A DNA stretch of 64,000 nucleotides from Kribbella solani (GCF_014205295.1 NZ_JACHNF010000001.1:4836001-4900000); one strand, 5' to 3'. Positions 16,091 through 23,778 are shown, counted from the first letter of the stretch. Notes: generated from the letters alone by a model not told the origin. Numbers and translations are program-made.

Positions 16091-17493
16091 AGCACGTCGC
16101 GGAGCAGGTTGGTCAGGTCGGCACCGAACGGGCGGTCGGCGTCGATCGGGGGCACGACGGCGTCGACCTCGTCCATCAAGCCCTGCAATGCTCCTGGGAG
16201 TTGGCGGCCTGACAGGGCGACGGCTTGGCGTACGGCGAGGAGTTCGCAGGCGGTCGTCTCGCGGGTCAGCCGGATCGCTTCGGCGAGGTTACCGACGGCT
16301 TCCCAGGAGAAGGTCTGGACGTCCTCCTGACCGTTGGACGTCTCAACGGTATTGATTGCTGTAGGCAACGTCAGACGGCGGAGCTGGTGGGTGGTCGCGA
16401 CGGCGCGTTTGTGGACGGCGACCAGGCCGGCCTGTGGTCCTGGATCGCGGGCCAGCTGGGCAGTGAGGCCGGTGACGGCCGGGTCGAGCAGGCGGTGGAG
16501 GCGAGCCGCGGAGACTTCCGCCGCGTGGGCCAGCGCGACGGTCAGTTGGTCGCAGTGGGCGGTGAGGTCGATGCCGTGGAATCCCGCGGTGCCGACGAAT
16601 TCTCCGTCGAGGTAGGCCGGTGAGTCGGATACGCCGTCGAAAGCGCGTTGGACAGCGTCGTCGAGGTGCTGGGTCGCGCGGCGTACGTGCGCGATCACCT
16701 GCCCGGCGACGCGGAACGAGACAGGCGCTTGGAGACTCCGCGGGTTGTCTTCTGGGCCGGTCAGTTCGCGAAGGCGGGTCAGCTCGTCGGCCAGTACGTC
16801 GTCACCACGGCCGGCGAGCGGGTGGTACGGGTCGCGGTTCGCGCCGATCACCGCGATCCCCGCGGCCGCTACCGCCGTCAACCGATCGGCCAGCTTGCGG
16901 ACCCGCGCGACCTGCAGCGCGGCGCGACCGGTAGCTCCAGGGATCCCGGCCAGCAAGGCGATCCCTTCCTTCACCCCGAGCTCGAACGGCGGCAGCAGCC
17001 CGGCCGCGGAAACCACTTCCGAATCTTTGGCGAGAAGCCAACCTTCCCCGATCAGCGGAGCCATCGCGTGCGCGAGGGGGATGATCTCCCCGGCCGAACC
17101 CGCGCCTTCTTCGGGGATCGCCGGAGTGTGGCCACTGTTGATCAAGGCAACCAACTGCTGAACCAGGCCGACCGAGACCGCCGCATCCCCGGTGAGAAAG
17201 GTCCGGAGCCGGCCGATCAGCACCGCGCGGGCCTCGTCGGGCGCGAGCCAGGGCGGACCGCCAACAGCCCGACCCAGAAGCAGATTACGTTGATGTACGC
17301 GTTGCTCGTCGTCGCTCAACCGGACCTTGCTGAGATTCCCCATCCCGGTGTTCACGCCGTAAACCGCCCGCCCCGCCGCGAGCGCCTCCAGCGCGCTCGT
17401 ACGAACCGCGGCCACCTGCTTGAGCGACTCAGAAGCCACCCGAACCGGAGCGGCGTTCGCTGGGTCCAACGCCGGCTCGATTCCGTCAGTCAC
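16087..17493 (-). CDS. Aromatic amino acid lyase (HutH/PAL) homologue with altered MIO triad
   Basis: At 468 aa it is clearly PF00221-like: YGVNTGMGNLS (with the conserved Tyr45), QRNLLLGRAVGGP, IPEEG and PLAHAMAPLIGEG. In active histidine and phenylalanine ammonia-lyases the triad Ala-Ser-Gly before DLAPLAH cyclises into the MIO cofactor. Here the stretch reads GAGSAGEIIPLAH, so the triad position is Ser133-Ala134-Gly135 and the acidic residue is Glu. It is also one residue shorter than in HutH. The central serine is therefore missing, and classical MIO chemistry is unlikely. The GTG start is probably leaderless (TACGGT six bases upstream). No hut operon is nearby. Confidence 0.82.
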   Translation of the reverse strand: MTDGIEPALDPANAAPVRVASESLKQVAAVRTSALEALAAGRAVYGVNTGMGNLSKVRLSDDEQRVHQRNLLLGRAVGGPPWLAPDEARAVLIGRLRTFLTGDAAVSVGLVQQLVALINSGHTPAIPEEGAGSAGEIIPLAHAMAPLIGEGWLLAKDSEVVSAAGLLPPFELGVKEGIALLAGIPGATGRAALQVARVRKLADRLTAVAAAGIAVIGANRDPYHPLAGRGDDVLADELTRLRELTGPEDNPRSLQAPVSFRVAGQVIAHVRRATQHLDDAVQRAFDGVSDSPAYLDGEFVGTAGFHGIDLTAHCDQLTVALAHAAEVSAARLHRLLDPAVTGLTAQLARDPGPQAGLVAVHKRAVATTHQLRRLTLPTAINTVETSNGQEDVQTFSWEAVGNLAEAIRLTRETTACELLAVRQAVALSGRQLPGALQGLMDEVDAVVPPIDADRPFGADLTNLLRDVL

Positions 17494-17651
17494 CTTTGCA
17501 CCGTACCTAGCGACAGGTAGTGGTAGGCCCGATGGCCCGCGGACCGGACCGGCTGAGCGTGCGCCGGCCGGGTACGTACAGGTGTACGTCCAGTCCTTCG
17601 GTTCGCTGCATCGATACCAAAGTTCCGGGTCGGTGACGCTACGTTCGGATC

Positions 17652-18365
17652 ATGGGTTCGATGTCTGGCACACCGGAGCGCACCGTGATCGGGCACTCGG
17701 CCGGTGACAAGCTGATTCTGTTCGGCGGGCTGCCGCTGGGCGGACTGGTGGTCGGGTTCTTCCTGCCGCGGATCGCGCACTGGGCGTCCGGGCGGCAATG
17801 GGTACCGTTCCAGGGGCCGCTGAAGCTGATCGCCGAGTGGGACAGCTGGTGGGTCGTGGTGATCTGCGTGGTGCTCGGCCTGCTCGGCGGACTGCTGCTG
17901 GCCGCGATCGCGCTCGAAGACATCCTGAAGGTGACGATCACCAACCAGTCGGTCGAGTTCCTGAAGAAGCAGAAGACAGTGAAGGTGCCGCGGGAGAAGG
18001 TGTCGGTTGCCTTCCTGGACGGGAAGGAGATCGTCCTCCAGGACTCGACGTCGCGGGAACTGGTCCGGGAGAAGCACGACGAACTGAAGTCCCAGGCGAA
18101 GAAGATCCCGGCGGCATTCCGCGCCCACGGGTACGCGTGGTCCGAGGCAGGCGATCCGCACGAGTCGGCGTTCCGGCGCTGGATCGAGGACGACCCAGAA
18201 CTACCACCCGCCGTGAACGCCGTCCTCAAGGTACGAGCCCGGGCTTTCGACGACGGCGACAAAGGCAAAGCAGACCTCCGAGACCTACGAGCCGAGGCAA
18301 CAAAACTCGGCTACACGGTCAAGGACAAAGACAAGAAGCAGTACTGGCGCCAGACCACGCCCTGA
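17652..18365 (+). CDS. YqeB-like membrane protein
   Basis: The 237-aa protein has two hydrophobic helices near residues 22-42 and 68-92. A cytoplasmic C-terminal region follows (VEFLKKQKTVKVPREKVSVAFLDGKEIVLQD...), ending in a lysine-rich segment. The helix-helix-PH-like arrangement matches proteins called YqeB in Bacillus and actinobacteria, whose role is unknown. Start: TACGTT at 17640-17645 ends six bases before the ATG, indicating a leaderless message; a second in-frame ATG at 17661 is possible. Confidence 0.8.
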   Translation: MGSMSGTPERTVIGHSAGDKLILFGGLPLGGLVVGFFLPRIAHWASGRQWVPFQGPLKLIAEWDSWWVVVICVVLGLLGGLLLAAIALEDILKVTITNQSVEFLKKQKTVKVPREKVSVAFLDGKEIVLQDSTSRELVREKHDELKSQAKKIPAAFRAHGYAWSEAGDPHESAFRRWIEDDPELPPAVNAVLKVRARAFDDGDKGKADLRDLRAEATKLGYTVKDKDKKQYWRQTTP

Positions 18366-18374
18366 ACTGTGTTG

Positions 18375-18761
18375 TCAGGCGCCGAGTAGGTGGATGACTG
18401 CGTCCGCGTACGCCTGCTCGGCGTCTGGTGCGGTGTGGGTGGTGTCGAGCAGGACGACGCGGAACCCGTCGGGGACCGTTTCCAGGGCGCGGAAGTGCGG
18501 GCCGAGGAGCGTACGCAACTGCTCCTCACGCGGCAGCCAGATCACCTCACGCTGCTCGATGCTGTCCAAGGCCCATTCAGTGGTGCCGTTGAAGCCGATC
18601 ACCTTACTGCCCTGGTAGTCGTGCACCTCGACGGTCATGTCGCTCACCACGAACACGTCCTCGTCCATGTCCCGGTCCGGCACAACAAAACGATCCCCGG
18701 CCACCGGATTCCACAACACCCCAGCCTTACGCAGCCGCCCAGCCTGCTCGATCGTGATCAC
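18375..18761 (-). CDS. Small actinobacterial protein often labelled CpaE
   Basis: Starting at the GTG at 18761 (GGAGG seven to eight bases upstream), the protein is 128 aa. It reads VITIEQAGRLRKAGVLWNP then GDRFVVPDRDMDEDVFVVSDM. It closely resembles a short family in Streptomyces and Kribbella sometimes annotated 'pilus assembly protein CpaE', though it lacks the receiver and P-loop ATPase domains of real CpaE. That label should not be taken as function. It is soluble, acidic and of unknown role. It converges on the YqeB-like gene with nine bases between. Confidence 0.75.
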   Translation of the reverse strand: MITIEQAGRLRKAGVLWNPVAGDRFVVPDRDMDEDVFVVSDMTVEVHDYQGSKVIGFNGTTEWALDSIEQREVIWLPREEQLRTLLGPHFRALETVPDGFRVVLLDTTHTAPDAEQAYADAVIHLLGA

Positions 18762-19357
18762 ACCCCCATCCTCCCCACACCCCCAAACCCCCGCAGCCCC
18801 ACGGCGCGCCGCGCACATGCTCCACCGCGTACTACACCCCGCGTGCTCCGCGGCCGCTAACCTCGTCGGTCCGCTCCTCAACGCATCCACCCCGCGCGCT
18901 ACCCACCCAACCCCGGCTCAGCGCCGGCACATCCCTCCCAGCTACCGCTGCCACTCCCCGGCTCCCGCCGGGGATTTCGGCTCCCGCCGGGGCTGCGGCT
19001 CGCGGCGGAGGTTGCACCTCGTACCGGATCTTCCGGCTGCCGCCGGGGGCGCTGCGCACGCAGGAGGATGCAGCTCGCATCGGATCTACCGGCTCCCGCT
19101 GCAGGTTTCGGCTCATCCGCAGGTTTCGGCTACCGCCCGCCCAGTACGCGCTTGTCGCACAGGCATCCGCCAGCCCTACCGGCCGCGATCCAGGAGCAGC
19201 GATGAACTCGGCCGGGAAGACCCCCGCGCGCGTGATCGCGGCCCACGTCTCCCCAGCGCACCATCGGCCTTCTCCCAAGCACCGGCCCCGAGTGGTTCCG
19301 CTCGCCGCGTGGACTTGCGCCGGGTGAGAGATCACCCGGTGCAAGTCGGGTGTGGGT
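18762..19357. other. 596-bp gene-free stretch with GC-rich hairpin-forming repeats
   Basis: I see no convincing gene here; frames that are open have unnatural composition. The middle holds two direct copies of CGGCTCCCGCCGGGG (18959-18973 and 18978-18992). The first forms a perfect stem CCCCGGC-TCCC-GCCGGGG at 18956-18973. Degenerate copies of the CGGCTxCCGCxGG theme continue to about 19140, including two GCAGGTTTCGGCT segments. It resembles a decayed repeat cluster or an expressed structured RNA. Confidence 0.5.
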
Positions 19358-19729
19358 TCAGCGGTGTAGGGCGGTGCGGAGTTCTTCGGCTCGGCGGGCG
19401 ATTCGGTCTCGGCACTCGGTGGTTAGGGGTAGGTCCAGTAGTGCGGTCGCCTGTAGGTGGCTGAGGGTGAACTCGGCGCGCAGTCGGCGTACGGCGGTCT
19501 CCCGATCCGCCGACGCCCGCAGCACCTCGGACACCTCGTCGCGGCGTTCGAAGGCGGTGAGGATGCCGTCGTAGATCTCCAGCTGGGTTTGGGCGGACCG
19601 GTCCGGCTCCCGCGCCGTCGTGTGCTCTCCCTTGTCGCCGGTACGGATCACCTGCCGCCACAGGCTGGGGACGGCGAGCCGGGCGCGGGTGTAGCGCCGG
19701 GTCAGCGGCTGGGCGTATGTCATGGTCAT
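19358..19729 (-). CDS. Small stand-alone GyrA/ParC coiled-coil-like protein
   Basis: The 123-aa protein contains QLEIYDGILTAFERRDEV, then VLRASADRETAVRRLRAEF, then LSHLQATALLDLPL. This order parallels the coiled-coil arm region of DNA gyrase subunit A (motif family 'hiveGLliAldniDevI...L...F.lse.QA.aILdmrL'). The catalytic tyrosine domain and beta-pinwheel domain are both absent. It may be a domestic fragment, a gyrase decoy or a partner protein. The first 40 residues are basic and unrelated to GyrA. It is 18 bases from the M15 peptidase gene and in the same orientation. Confidence 0.7.
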   Translation of the reverse strand: MTMTYAQPLTRRYTRARLAVPSLWRQVIRTGDKGEHTTAREPDRSAQTQLEIYDGILTAFERRDEVSEVLRASADRETAVRRLRAEFTLSHLQATALLDLPLTTECRDRIARRAEELRTALHR

Positions 19730-19747
19730 ATCGGAAATCCCCCTTGT

Positions 19748-20458
19748 TCAGTCTGACTTGGCCACCGCGTGCGGTTCGCGCGGCGGGCACTTCTTGCCGG
19801 GCGCGGAGAGCGCCTCGAAGTGCCATGGTTCGTTGTCGTACCGGCGGCACACGCCGTACCGCCAGCCGTTCTGGTTCAGCCACGTCATCGCGGCCGTCGG
19901 GCCGATGTCCACGGCCTTGCCCTGCACGTGCGCGGAGTACTTCGGCGGCAGCACCCAGCGCGTCGCGACCTTGTACGAGCCGTACTGCTGGAGTGCCTCG
20001 TTGAACAGCCGCTGCTGCTTGGTAGAGGTACGGCGCGCGGAGGTGATCCGGATCGTCACGCCGTCCCGGTCCGCGGCCGTGATCGCCTTCTTCAGCCGCG
20101 ACCGGAGCTTCGGCGACAGGCCTTCGATGCTTTCCTCACGCACCGCCGGCTTCTCCGTGGTCTCGGTCTGCTCCGATTTCTCGGTCGTCTTCGGCGACGT
20201 GGACGGCGTACGCGTCGGCTTGGGGGTCGGCTTCGGCGCCCTGGTGGCCGGTGTACTCGCGGGTGGCTCGCCAACCGCGGGCGCACCCACCGTCGACACC
20301 ACCGGCTCCTTGTCCGCGGCCAGCCCGAGGAACTCCCCGAGCTGCGCGTGCCAGAGCAGCAGCGATCCGCCCACCAAACCCACCCCGGCCACACCGATCA
20401 CACCCAGCAATCGGCTCCGCGCCATGCCTCGACGACGTGGCGGCAGGGGGCTGGTCAT
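19748..20458 (-). CDS. Membrane-anchored M15-family peptidase (VanY-like)
   Basis: With the ATG at 20458 (GGGAGG four bases upstream) the protein is 236 aa. It has a basic N-terminus, one transmembrane helix (about residues 17-38), a Thr/Pro/Lys-rich cell-wall linker (PKPTPKPTRTPSTSPKTTEK) and a C-terminal catalytic domain. That domain has VTIRITSARRTSTKQQRLFNE, SAHVQGKAVDIG (zinc-binding His and Asp) and EPWHFEAL (catalytic Glu region and zinc His). This fits D-Ala-D-Ala carboxypeptidase or related murein peptidases acting outside the membrane. The start lies in an inverted repeat that could hide it in the mRNA. Confidence 0.87.
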   Translation of the reverse strand: MTSPLPPRRRGMARSRLLGVIGVAGVGLVGGSLLLWHAQLGEFLGLAADKEPVVSTVGAPAVGEPPASTPATRAPKPTPKPTRTPSTSPKTTEKSEQTETTEKPAVREESIEGLSPKLRSRLKKAITAADRDGVTIRITSARRTSTKQQRLFNEALQQYGSYKVATRWVLPPKYSAHVQGKAVDIGPTAAMTWLNQNGWRYGVCRRYDNEPWHFEALSAPGKKCPPREPHAVAKSD

Positions 20459-20543
20459 GGGGCCTCCCGGCCTGGACTGAGGAGTGGAGGGAGCAAAGCG
20501 ACTGGAGTGACGAGGGAAGGCCGGGAGGCACAGCCCCATGACC
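20453..20543. repeat. Interrupted 20-bp inverted repeat over the M15 peptidase start
   Basis: GGTCATGGGGCCTCCCGGCC at 20453-20472 recurs inverted at 20519-20543 with a 5-base insertion; the inner 11 bp (GCCTCCCGGCC at 20462-20472 and GGCCGGGAGGC at 20519-20529) match perfectly. Both arms carry a GGGAGG ribosome site followed by ATGACC, one on each strand. The plus-strand copy opens a 36-codon frame (20538-20648) of unknown reality. GTCATGGGG occurs a third time at 20574. Confidence 0.6.
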
Positions 20544-20751
20544 CGCCGCGACGGAGTCGTGGCATGTGCAGAGTCATGGGGTACAGCCTCTCGGATCGTT
20601 TCGTACGGCGCATCGGTCCCAGGGACCGTCCTTGCCCACCACAAGTAGCCCCTGAGTATCAGTTCGGACGCCGCGCCTCCTCCAAAAGTTGGAGAGCACA
20701 CCCGTCCGCGCAGATGAAGCTTGGGGAAACAGGAACTGACTACGCTGGGCG

Positions 20752-20915
20752 AGTGACCCCTCGACGCTGTGGCTCGAGTGATGCTCGTGTTCAGGTGCGT
20801 GCATCACGGTGCTGGGCGAGTGGCCTCGATGCGGAGCATCGTGGGCGCTCGTCCAGTGCCGGGAGGTGCGTGCCTGGGCGCGAGCAGCGCCGAGCCACAG
20901 CGTCGAGGGGTCACT
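20752..20915 (+). ncRNA. Candidate structured leader RNA closed by perfect 25-bp inverted repeats
   Basis: Bases 20752-20776 and 20891-20915 are exact reverse complements over 25 bp, enclosing 114 bases. Inside are two further perfect stems: GTGATGC/GCATCAC (20778-20784 with 20801-20807) and CGATGC-GGA-GCATCG (20827-20841). The right arm contains GAGGGG (20905-20910), the ribosome binding site of the histidine kinase whose GTG is at 20919. Folding the RNA would thus bury that site. Alternatives are a small MITE-like element (164 bp, no target duplication seen) or a DNA cruciform operator. Confidence 0.55.
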
Positions 20916-20918
20916 GAG

Positions 20919-22691
20919 GTGGTGGGAATCTGGCGTCGATTGTCGCAGGGGCAGCAGGACCTGCTGCTCGCCGCGGTCATCGGGCTGGTCTGGTTCGTGT
21001 CACTGAACCTGATCAACGGCACCGGGCTGCGGCCGCACAACCCGGCCGTGTCGGTCGTGACCGGGGTGTTTCTGGTCGGCACGGTCGCGTTCGTACGGCG
21101 GATTCCGCGGTCCATGCTGGTTGTCGTCTCGGTGCTGTACCCGTTCATGTACGCGGCGGTCGGCACCGGGCTGGCCGCGCAGCTCGGTCTGACGATCTTC
21201 GGTCAGCCGGAGATCAGTGACGCCGCGCTGCAGTCGGAGATCCATCTCGTCCCGCTGCTCGTGGTCGGCTATCTCGCGGCGTCGGCGGGCGTACGCCGCT
21301 TCACCTGTCTGTTCTTCACCATGGGCAGCCTGGCCGCGCTGATGATCGGACTGCCGACCGTGGTCGCGATCGTGCTCAGCCATGTGAACCGGGACGTGCT
21401 CCGCGGCGACCGGTACCAGAGCTTGCCGCGGAACATCGGCAGTCTGTACAGCTACATCGATGTGTCACTGTTCGTGTTCGCGGAGGCACTGATCTGTGGG
21501 ATGGTGCTGCTCGGCGCGGATTCGCGGCGGCGCCGGAAGTCGGTCGCGCTGCTCGAACAGCGGAACGCGGAGCTGGTCCGGCTGCGCGCGGTCGAGGCCG
21601 AGCGGGCCGTGGTCGCCGAACGCACCCGGATCGCGCGGGACCTGCACGACGTGATCTCGCATCACGTCAGCGCGGTGGTGATCCGGGCACAGGCAGCCGA
21701 TCGGGTCGCGGACCAGCGACCGGAGGTACTGCGGGAGGCGATCCGCTGGATCATCACCAGCGGCAAGGAAGCCCTGACGGCGATGAGAGAAACAGTACGA
21801 GTACTGAACACCGCCTCCCCCGGCAACGGACCAGACGGCACGGGCGGGACGAACGGCGCGGGCGGGGCGGGCGGTGCAGGCGGCACTGGAGGCGCCGGCG
21901 GGACGAACGGTGCTGCGGGCGCAGGCGGTGCTGGCGCGGGCGGTGCTGCTGGCGCAGGCGGTGCTGCTGGCGCAGGCGGTGCTGCTGGCGCGGGCGGTGC
22001 TGCTGGCGCAGGCGGTGCTGCGAGCGCGGGTGGGGCTGGCGCGGGTGGGGCTGGCGCGGGTGGGGCTGGCGCGGGTGGGGCTGGCGGGGGCGGTGTTGGG
22101 GGTACTGCGCCGGCCGAGTGGGGCGCGGACGGGATGAACGGCGTGGGCGGCTCGGGTGGGACGAACGGGAACGGGTTTGCGGCGGGTGGGGTTGCGGCCG
22201 GTGGGGTTGCGGTCGGTGGGGTTGCGGTCGGTGGGGTTGCGGGTGGGCGGGCGGATTCTGGGGGTGGGCGGGCGCCGGTGCCGGATTTGGCGGATGTGGC
22301 GCGGATGGGTGAGCGGTTGAAGGCGGTCGGGATCGACGTCGCGATGGAGCTGCCACCGCGGCAGCGGCAGTTGACGACGGCGACCGATCTGACCGCCGTA
22401 CGCATCATCCAGGAGGCGTTGACGAACGTGATGGTGCACGCGAAGGCGAGTGCGGCGCGGGTGACCTGGCAGAGTGGACCGCAGGGTGAGCTGCTCACCA
22501 TCGACGACAACGGGACCGGCGGGCCGCCGCCGGTGAACGTGCTGGAAACCGCCCGGCGGAGCGAGAGCGGCCGCGGCAACGGACTGATCGGGATGCGGGA
22601 ACGGGCCACAGCGGTCGGCGGCACCCTCGCCGTCGCGGCCGGCCCCCTGGGTGGATGGAGAGTACAAGCATGGCTACCGCCGCAGAACTGA
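20919..22691 (+). CDS. NarL-type sensor histidine kinase with Gly-rich insert
   Basis: The 590-aa kinase has about six membrane helices (residues 12-205). The phospho-acceptor helix follows, ARDLHDVISHHVSAVVI, with the HisKA_3 histidine near residue 243. The ATPase domain has an N-box IIQEALTNVMVHA near residue 495, a G1-type DDNGTGG and GNGLIGMRERA. Between the acceptor helix and the ATPase domain lies about 150 residues of almost pure Gly-Ala (residues 303-455), unlike normal NarL kinases. GTG 20919 or 20922 follows GAGGGG; the frame is open further upstream through the inverted-repeat element, but that translation has no kinase character. It overlaps the response regulator gene by about 22 bases. 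Confidence 0.85.
   Translation: MVGIWRRLSQGQQDLLLAAVIGLVWFVSLNLINGTGLRPHNPAVSVVTGVFLVGTVAFVRRIPRSMLVVVSVLYPFMYAAVGTGLAAQLGLTIFGQPEISDAALQSEIHLVPLLVVGYLAASAGVRRFTCLFFTMGSLAALMIGLPTVVAIVLSHVNRDVLRGDRYQSLPRNIGSLYSYIDVSLFVFAEALICGMVLLGADSRRRRKSVALLEQRNAELVRLRAVEAERAVVAERTRIARDLHDVISHHVSAVVIRAQAADRVADQRPEVLREAIRWIITSGKEALTAMRETVRVLNTASPGNGPDGTGGTNGAGGAGGAGGTGGAGGTNGAAGAGGAGAGGAAGAGGAAGAGGAAGAGGAAGAGGAASAGGAGAGGAGAGGAGAGGAGGGGVGGTAPAEWGADGMNGVGGSGGTNGNGFAAGGVAAGGVAVGGVAVGGVAGGRADSGGGRAPVPDLADVARMGERLKAVGIDVAMELPPRQRQLTTATDLTAVRIIQEALTNVMVHAKASAARVTWQSGPQGELLTIDDNGTGGPPPVNVLETARRSESGRGNGLIGMRERATAVGGTLAVAAGPLGGWRVQAWLPPQN
21826..22260 (+). repeat. Short-unit tandem repeats encoding Gly-Ala insert of the kinase
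   Basis: Three repeat types succeed one another: an 18-bp unit GGTGCTGCTGGCGCAGGC (about five copies from 21940), a 15-bp unit GGGGCTGGCGCGGGT (about four copies from 22030), and a 15-bp GTTGCGGTCGGTGGG type near 22190-22240. All keep the reading frame, as expected for in-frame slippage growth. Confidence 0.85.
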
Positions 22692-23743
22692 ACACCCCGA
22701 ACCACCCCGGCCCCTCCGCCGGCACACCTACTACAACTGCAGGCGCCGCCACCCCCGGAACCGCCGGAGCCAGTGGAGCAGCCGCCACCCCCGGAACCGC
22801 CGGAACCAGTGGAACTGCCGCCACCCCCGGAACCGCCGGAACCAGTGGAACTGCCGCCACCCCCGGAACCGCCGGAACCAGTGGAACTGCCGCCACCCCC
22901 GGAACCGCCGGAACCGGTGTGACTGCCGCCACCCCCGGAACCGCCGGAACCGGTGTGACTGCCGCCACCCCCGGAACCGTCGGGGCTGGTGGAGTTGCTG
23001 GTACGGATGGTGGGGCGATCCGGGTTTTGGTTGTGGATGACCAGGGGGTGATTCGGATGGGGTTGGCGATGATTTTGGATCATGAAGCTGATCTGACCAC
23101 GGTCGGGCAAGCGGAGAACGGGGCCGAGGCGTTGCGGCTGATCGATGAGTACGACCCCGATGTCGTCTTGATGGACATCCGGATGCCGGTGATGGACGGG
23201 CTGGTCGCGACCGAGCGCATTACCGCCGCCAAGCGCGAATCCGGTCGTGCGCGGCCGGCCGTGCTTGTCCTCACCACCTTCGACGACGAGGCGTACGTAC
23301 TGGCTGCCGTCCGCGCCGGAGCATCCGGATTCCTCCTGAAGGACACCGACCCGGATCTGCTCGTCTCGGCCGTACGCGCGGTCTACCGCGGCGACTCACT
23401 CGTCGACCCCGCATCCACCCGCGTCCTACTGGAGCGCTGCATGGAGTTGGAGCGGCAGGTCGGCGGTACGGCAACAACGGCGGCCGCCCCGCCCGACGCC
23501 CGCTGGGCGGGGCTGCTCGGCCAACTGAGCGAACGCGAGCGCGAAATCCTGGTCTGGATGGCCCGCGGTCTGTCGAACCGTGATCTGGCCACGAAACTCT
23601 TCGTCAGCGAAACCACCGTCAAGACGCACGTGAGTTCGGTGCTGTCCAAACTCGGCCTGTCCAGCCGCGTCCAGGCGGTGGTCGTCGCGTACGAGGCCGG
23701 GGTGGTCCGGCCCGGCGAAGCCGACGTGCGGTGGGACTCCTAG
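22670..23743 (+). CDS. NarL/LuxR-type response regulator with tandem-repeat N-terminus
   Basis: From the ATG at 22670 the product is 357 aa; ATG 22655 is an alternative. The receiver domain starts near residue 117 (IRVLVVDDQGVIRMGLAMIL) with phospho-acceptor DVVLMDIRMPVMDG and switch residues LTTFDDEAYV and FLLKD. The LuxR DNA-binding domain is near residues 285-345 (LSERERE...SNRDLATKLFVSETTVKTHV). Before the receiver are roughly 115 residues of AATPGTAGTSGT-type repeats, which ordinary regulators lack. It is translationally overlapped with the kinase and is its cognate partner. Confidence 0.88.
   Translation: MATAAELNTPNHPGPSAGTPTTTAGAATPGTAGASGAAATPGTAGTSGTAATPGTAGTSGTAATPGTAGTSGTAATPGTAGTGVTAATPGTAGTGVTAATPGTVGAGGVAGTDGGAIRVLVVDDQGVIRMGLAMILDHEADLTTVGQAENGAEALRLIDEYDPDVVLMDIRMPVMDGLVATERITAAKRESGRARPAVLVLTTFDDEAYVLAAVRAGASGFLLKDTDPDLLVSAVRAVYRGDSLVDPASTRVLLERCMELERQVGGTATTAAAPPDARWAGLLGQLSEREREILVWMARGLSNRDLATKLFVSETTVKTHVSSVLSKLGLSSRVQAVVVAYEAGVVRPGEADVRWDS
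22745..22987 (+). repeat. 36-bp tandem repeat, six full copies plus one partial
   Basis: Units start at 22745, 22781, 22817, 22853, 22889 and 22925, with a partial at 22961; units 2-4 are identical and begin GCCGCCACCCCCGGAACC. Each encodes 12 residues (AATPGTAGTSGT or GVT variant). It is a minisatellite inside a coding sequence and probably length-variable. Confidence 0.92.
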
Positions 23744-23778
23744 TGTCCCGTCAAGCTACATCGCTGACGGGACACTAG
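23740..23778. terminator. Bidirectional terminator hairpin with 14-bp stem
   Basis: CTAGTGTCCCGTCA and its exact reverse complement are separated by 11 bases. The left arm contains the response regulator stop TAG. The right arm, on the other strand, contains the TAG of the small peptide gene, so both genes end in the same hairpin. No U tract follows, which is usual in actinobacteria. Confidence 0.8.

Noticed and set aside
18832..19344. Minus-strand frame of 170 codons in the gene-free stretch
   Set aside because: Residue composition is not protein-like, there is no ribosome site or leaderless promoter, and it overlaps hairpin repeats.
20752..20915. Insertion sequence or integron attachment site
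   Set aside because: No transposase, no target site duplication and no integrase nearby; a MITE remains possible and is mentioned in the finding.
22745..22987. 36-bp repeats considered as a CRISPR array
   Set aside because: The units abut with no spacers and are in frame inside a response regulator.
21662..23110. Minus-strand frame of 482 codons with Pro- and Gly-rich repeats
   Set aside because: It is the antisense of the kinase/regulator repeats; the plus strand carries true kinase and receiver motifs.
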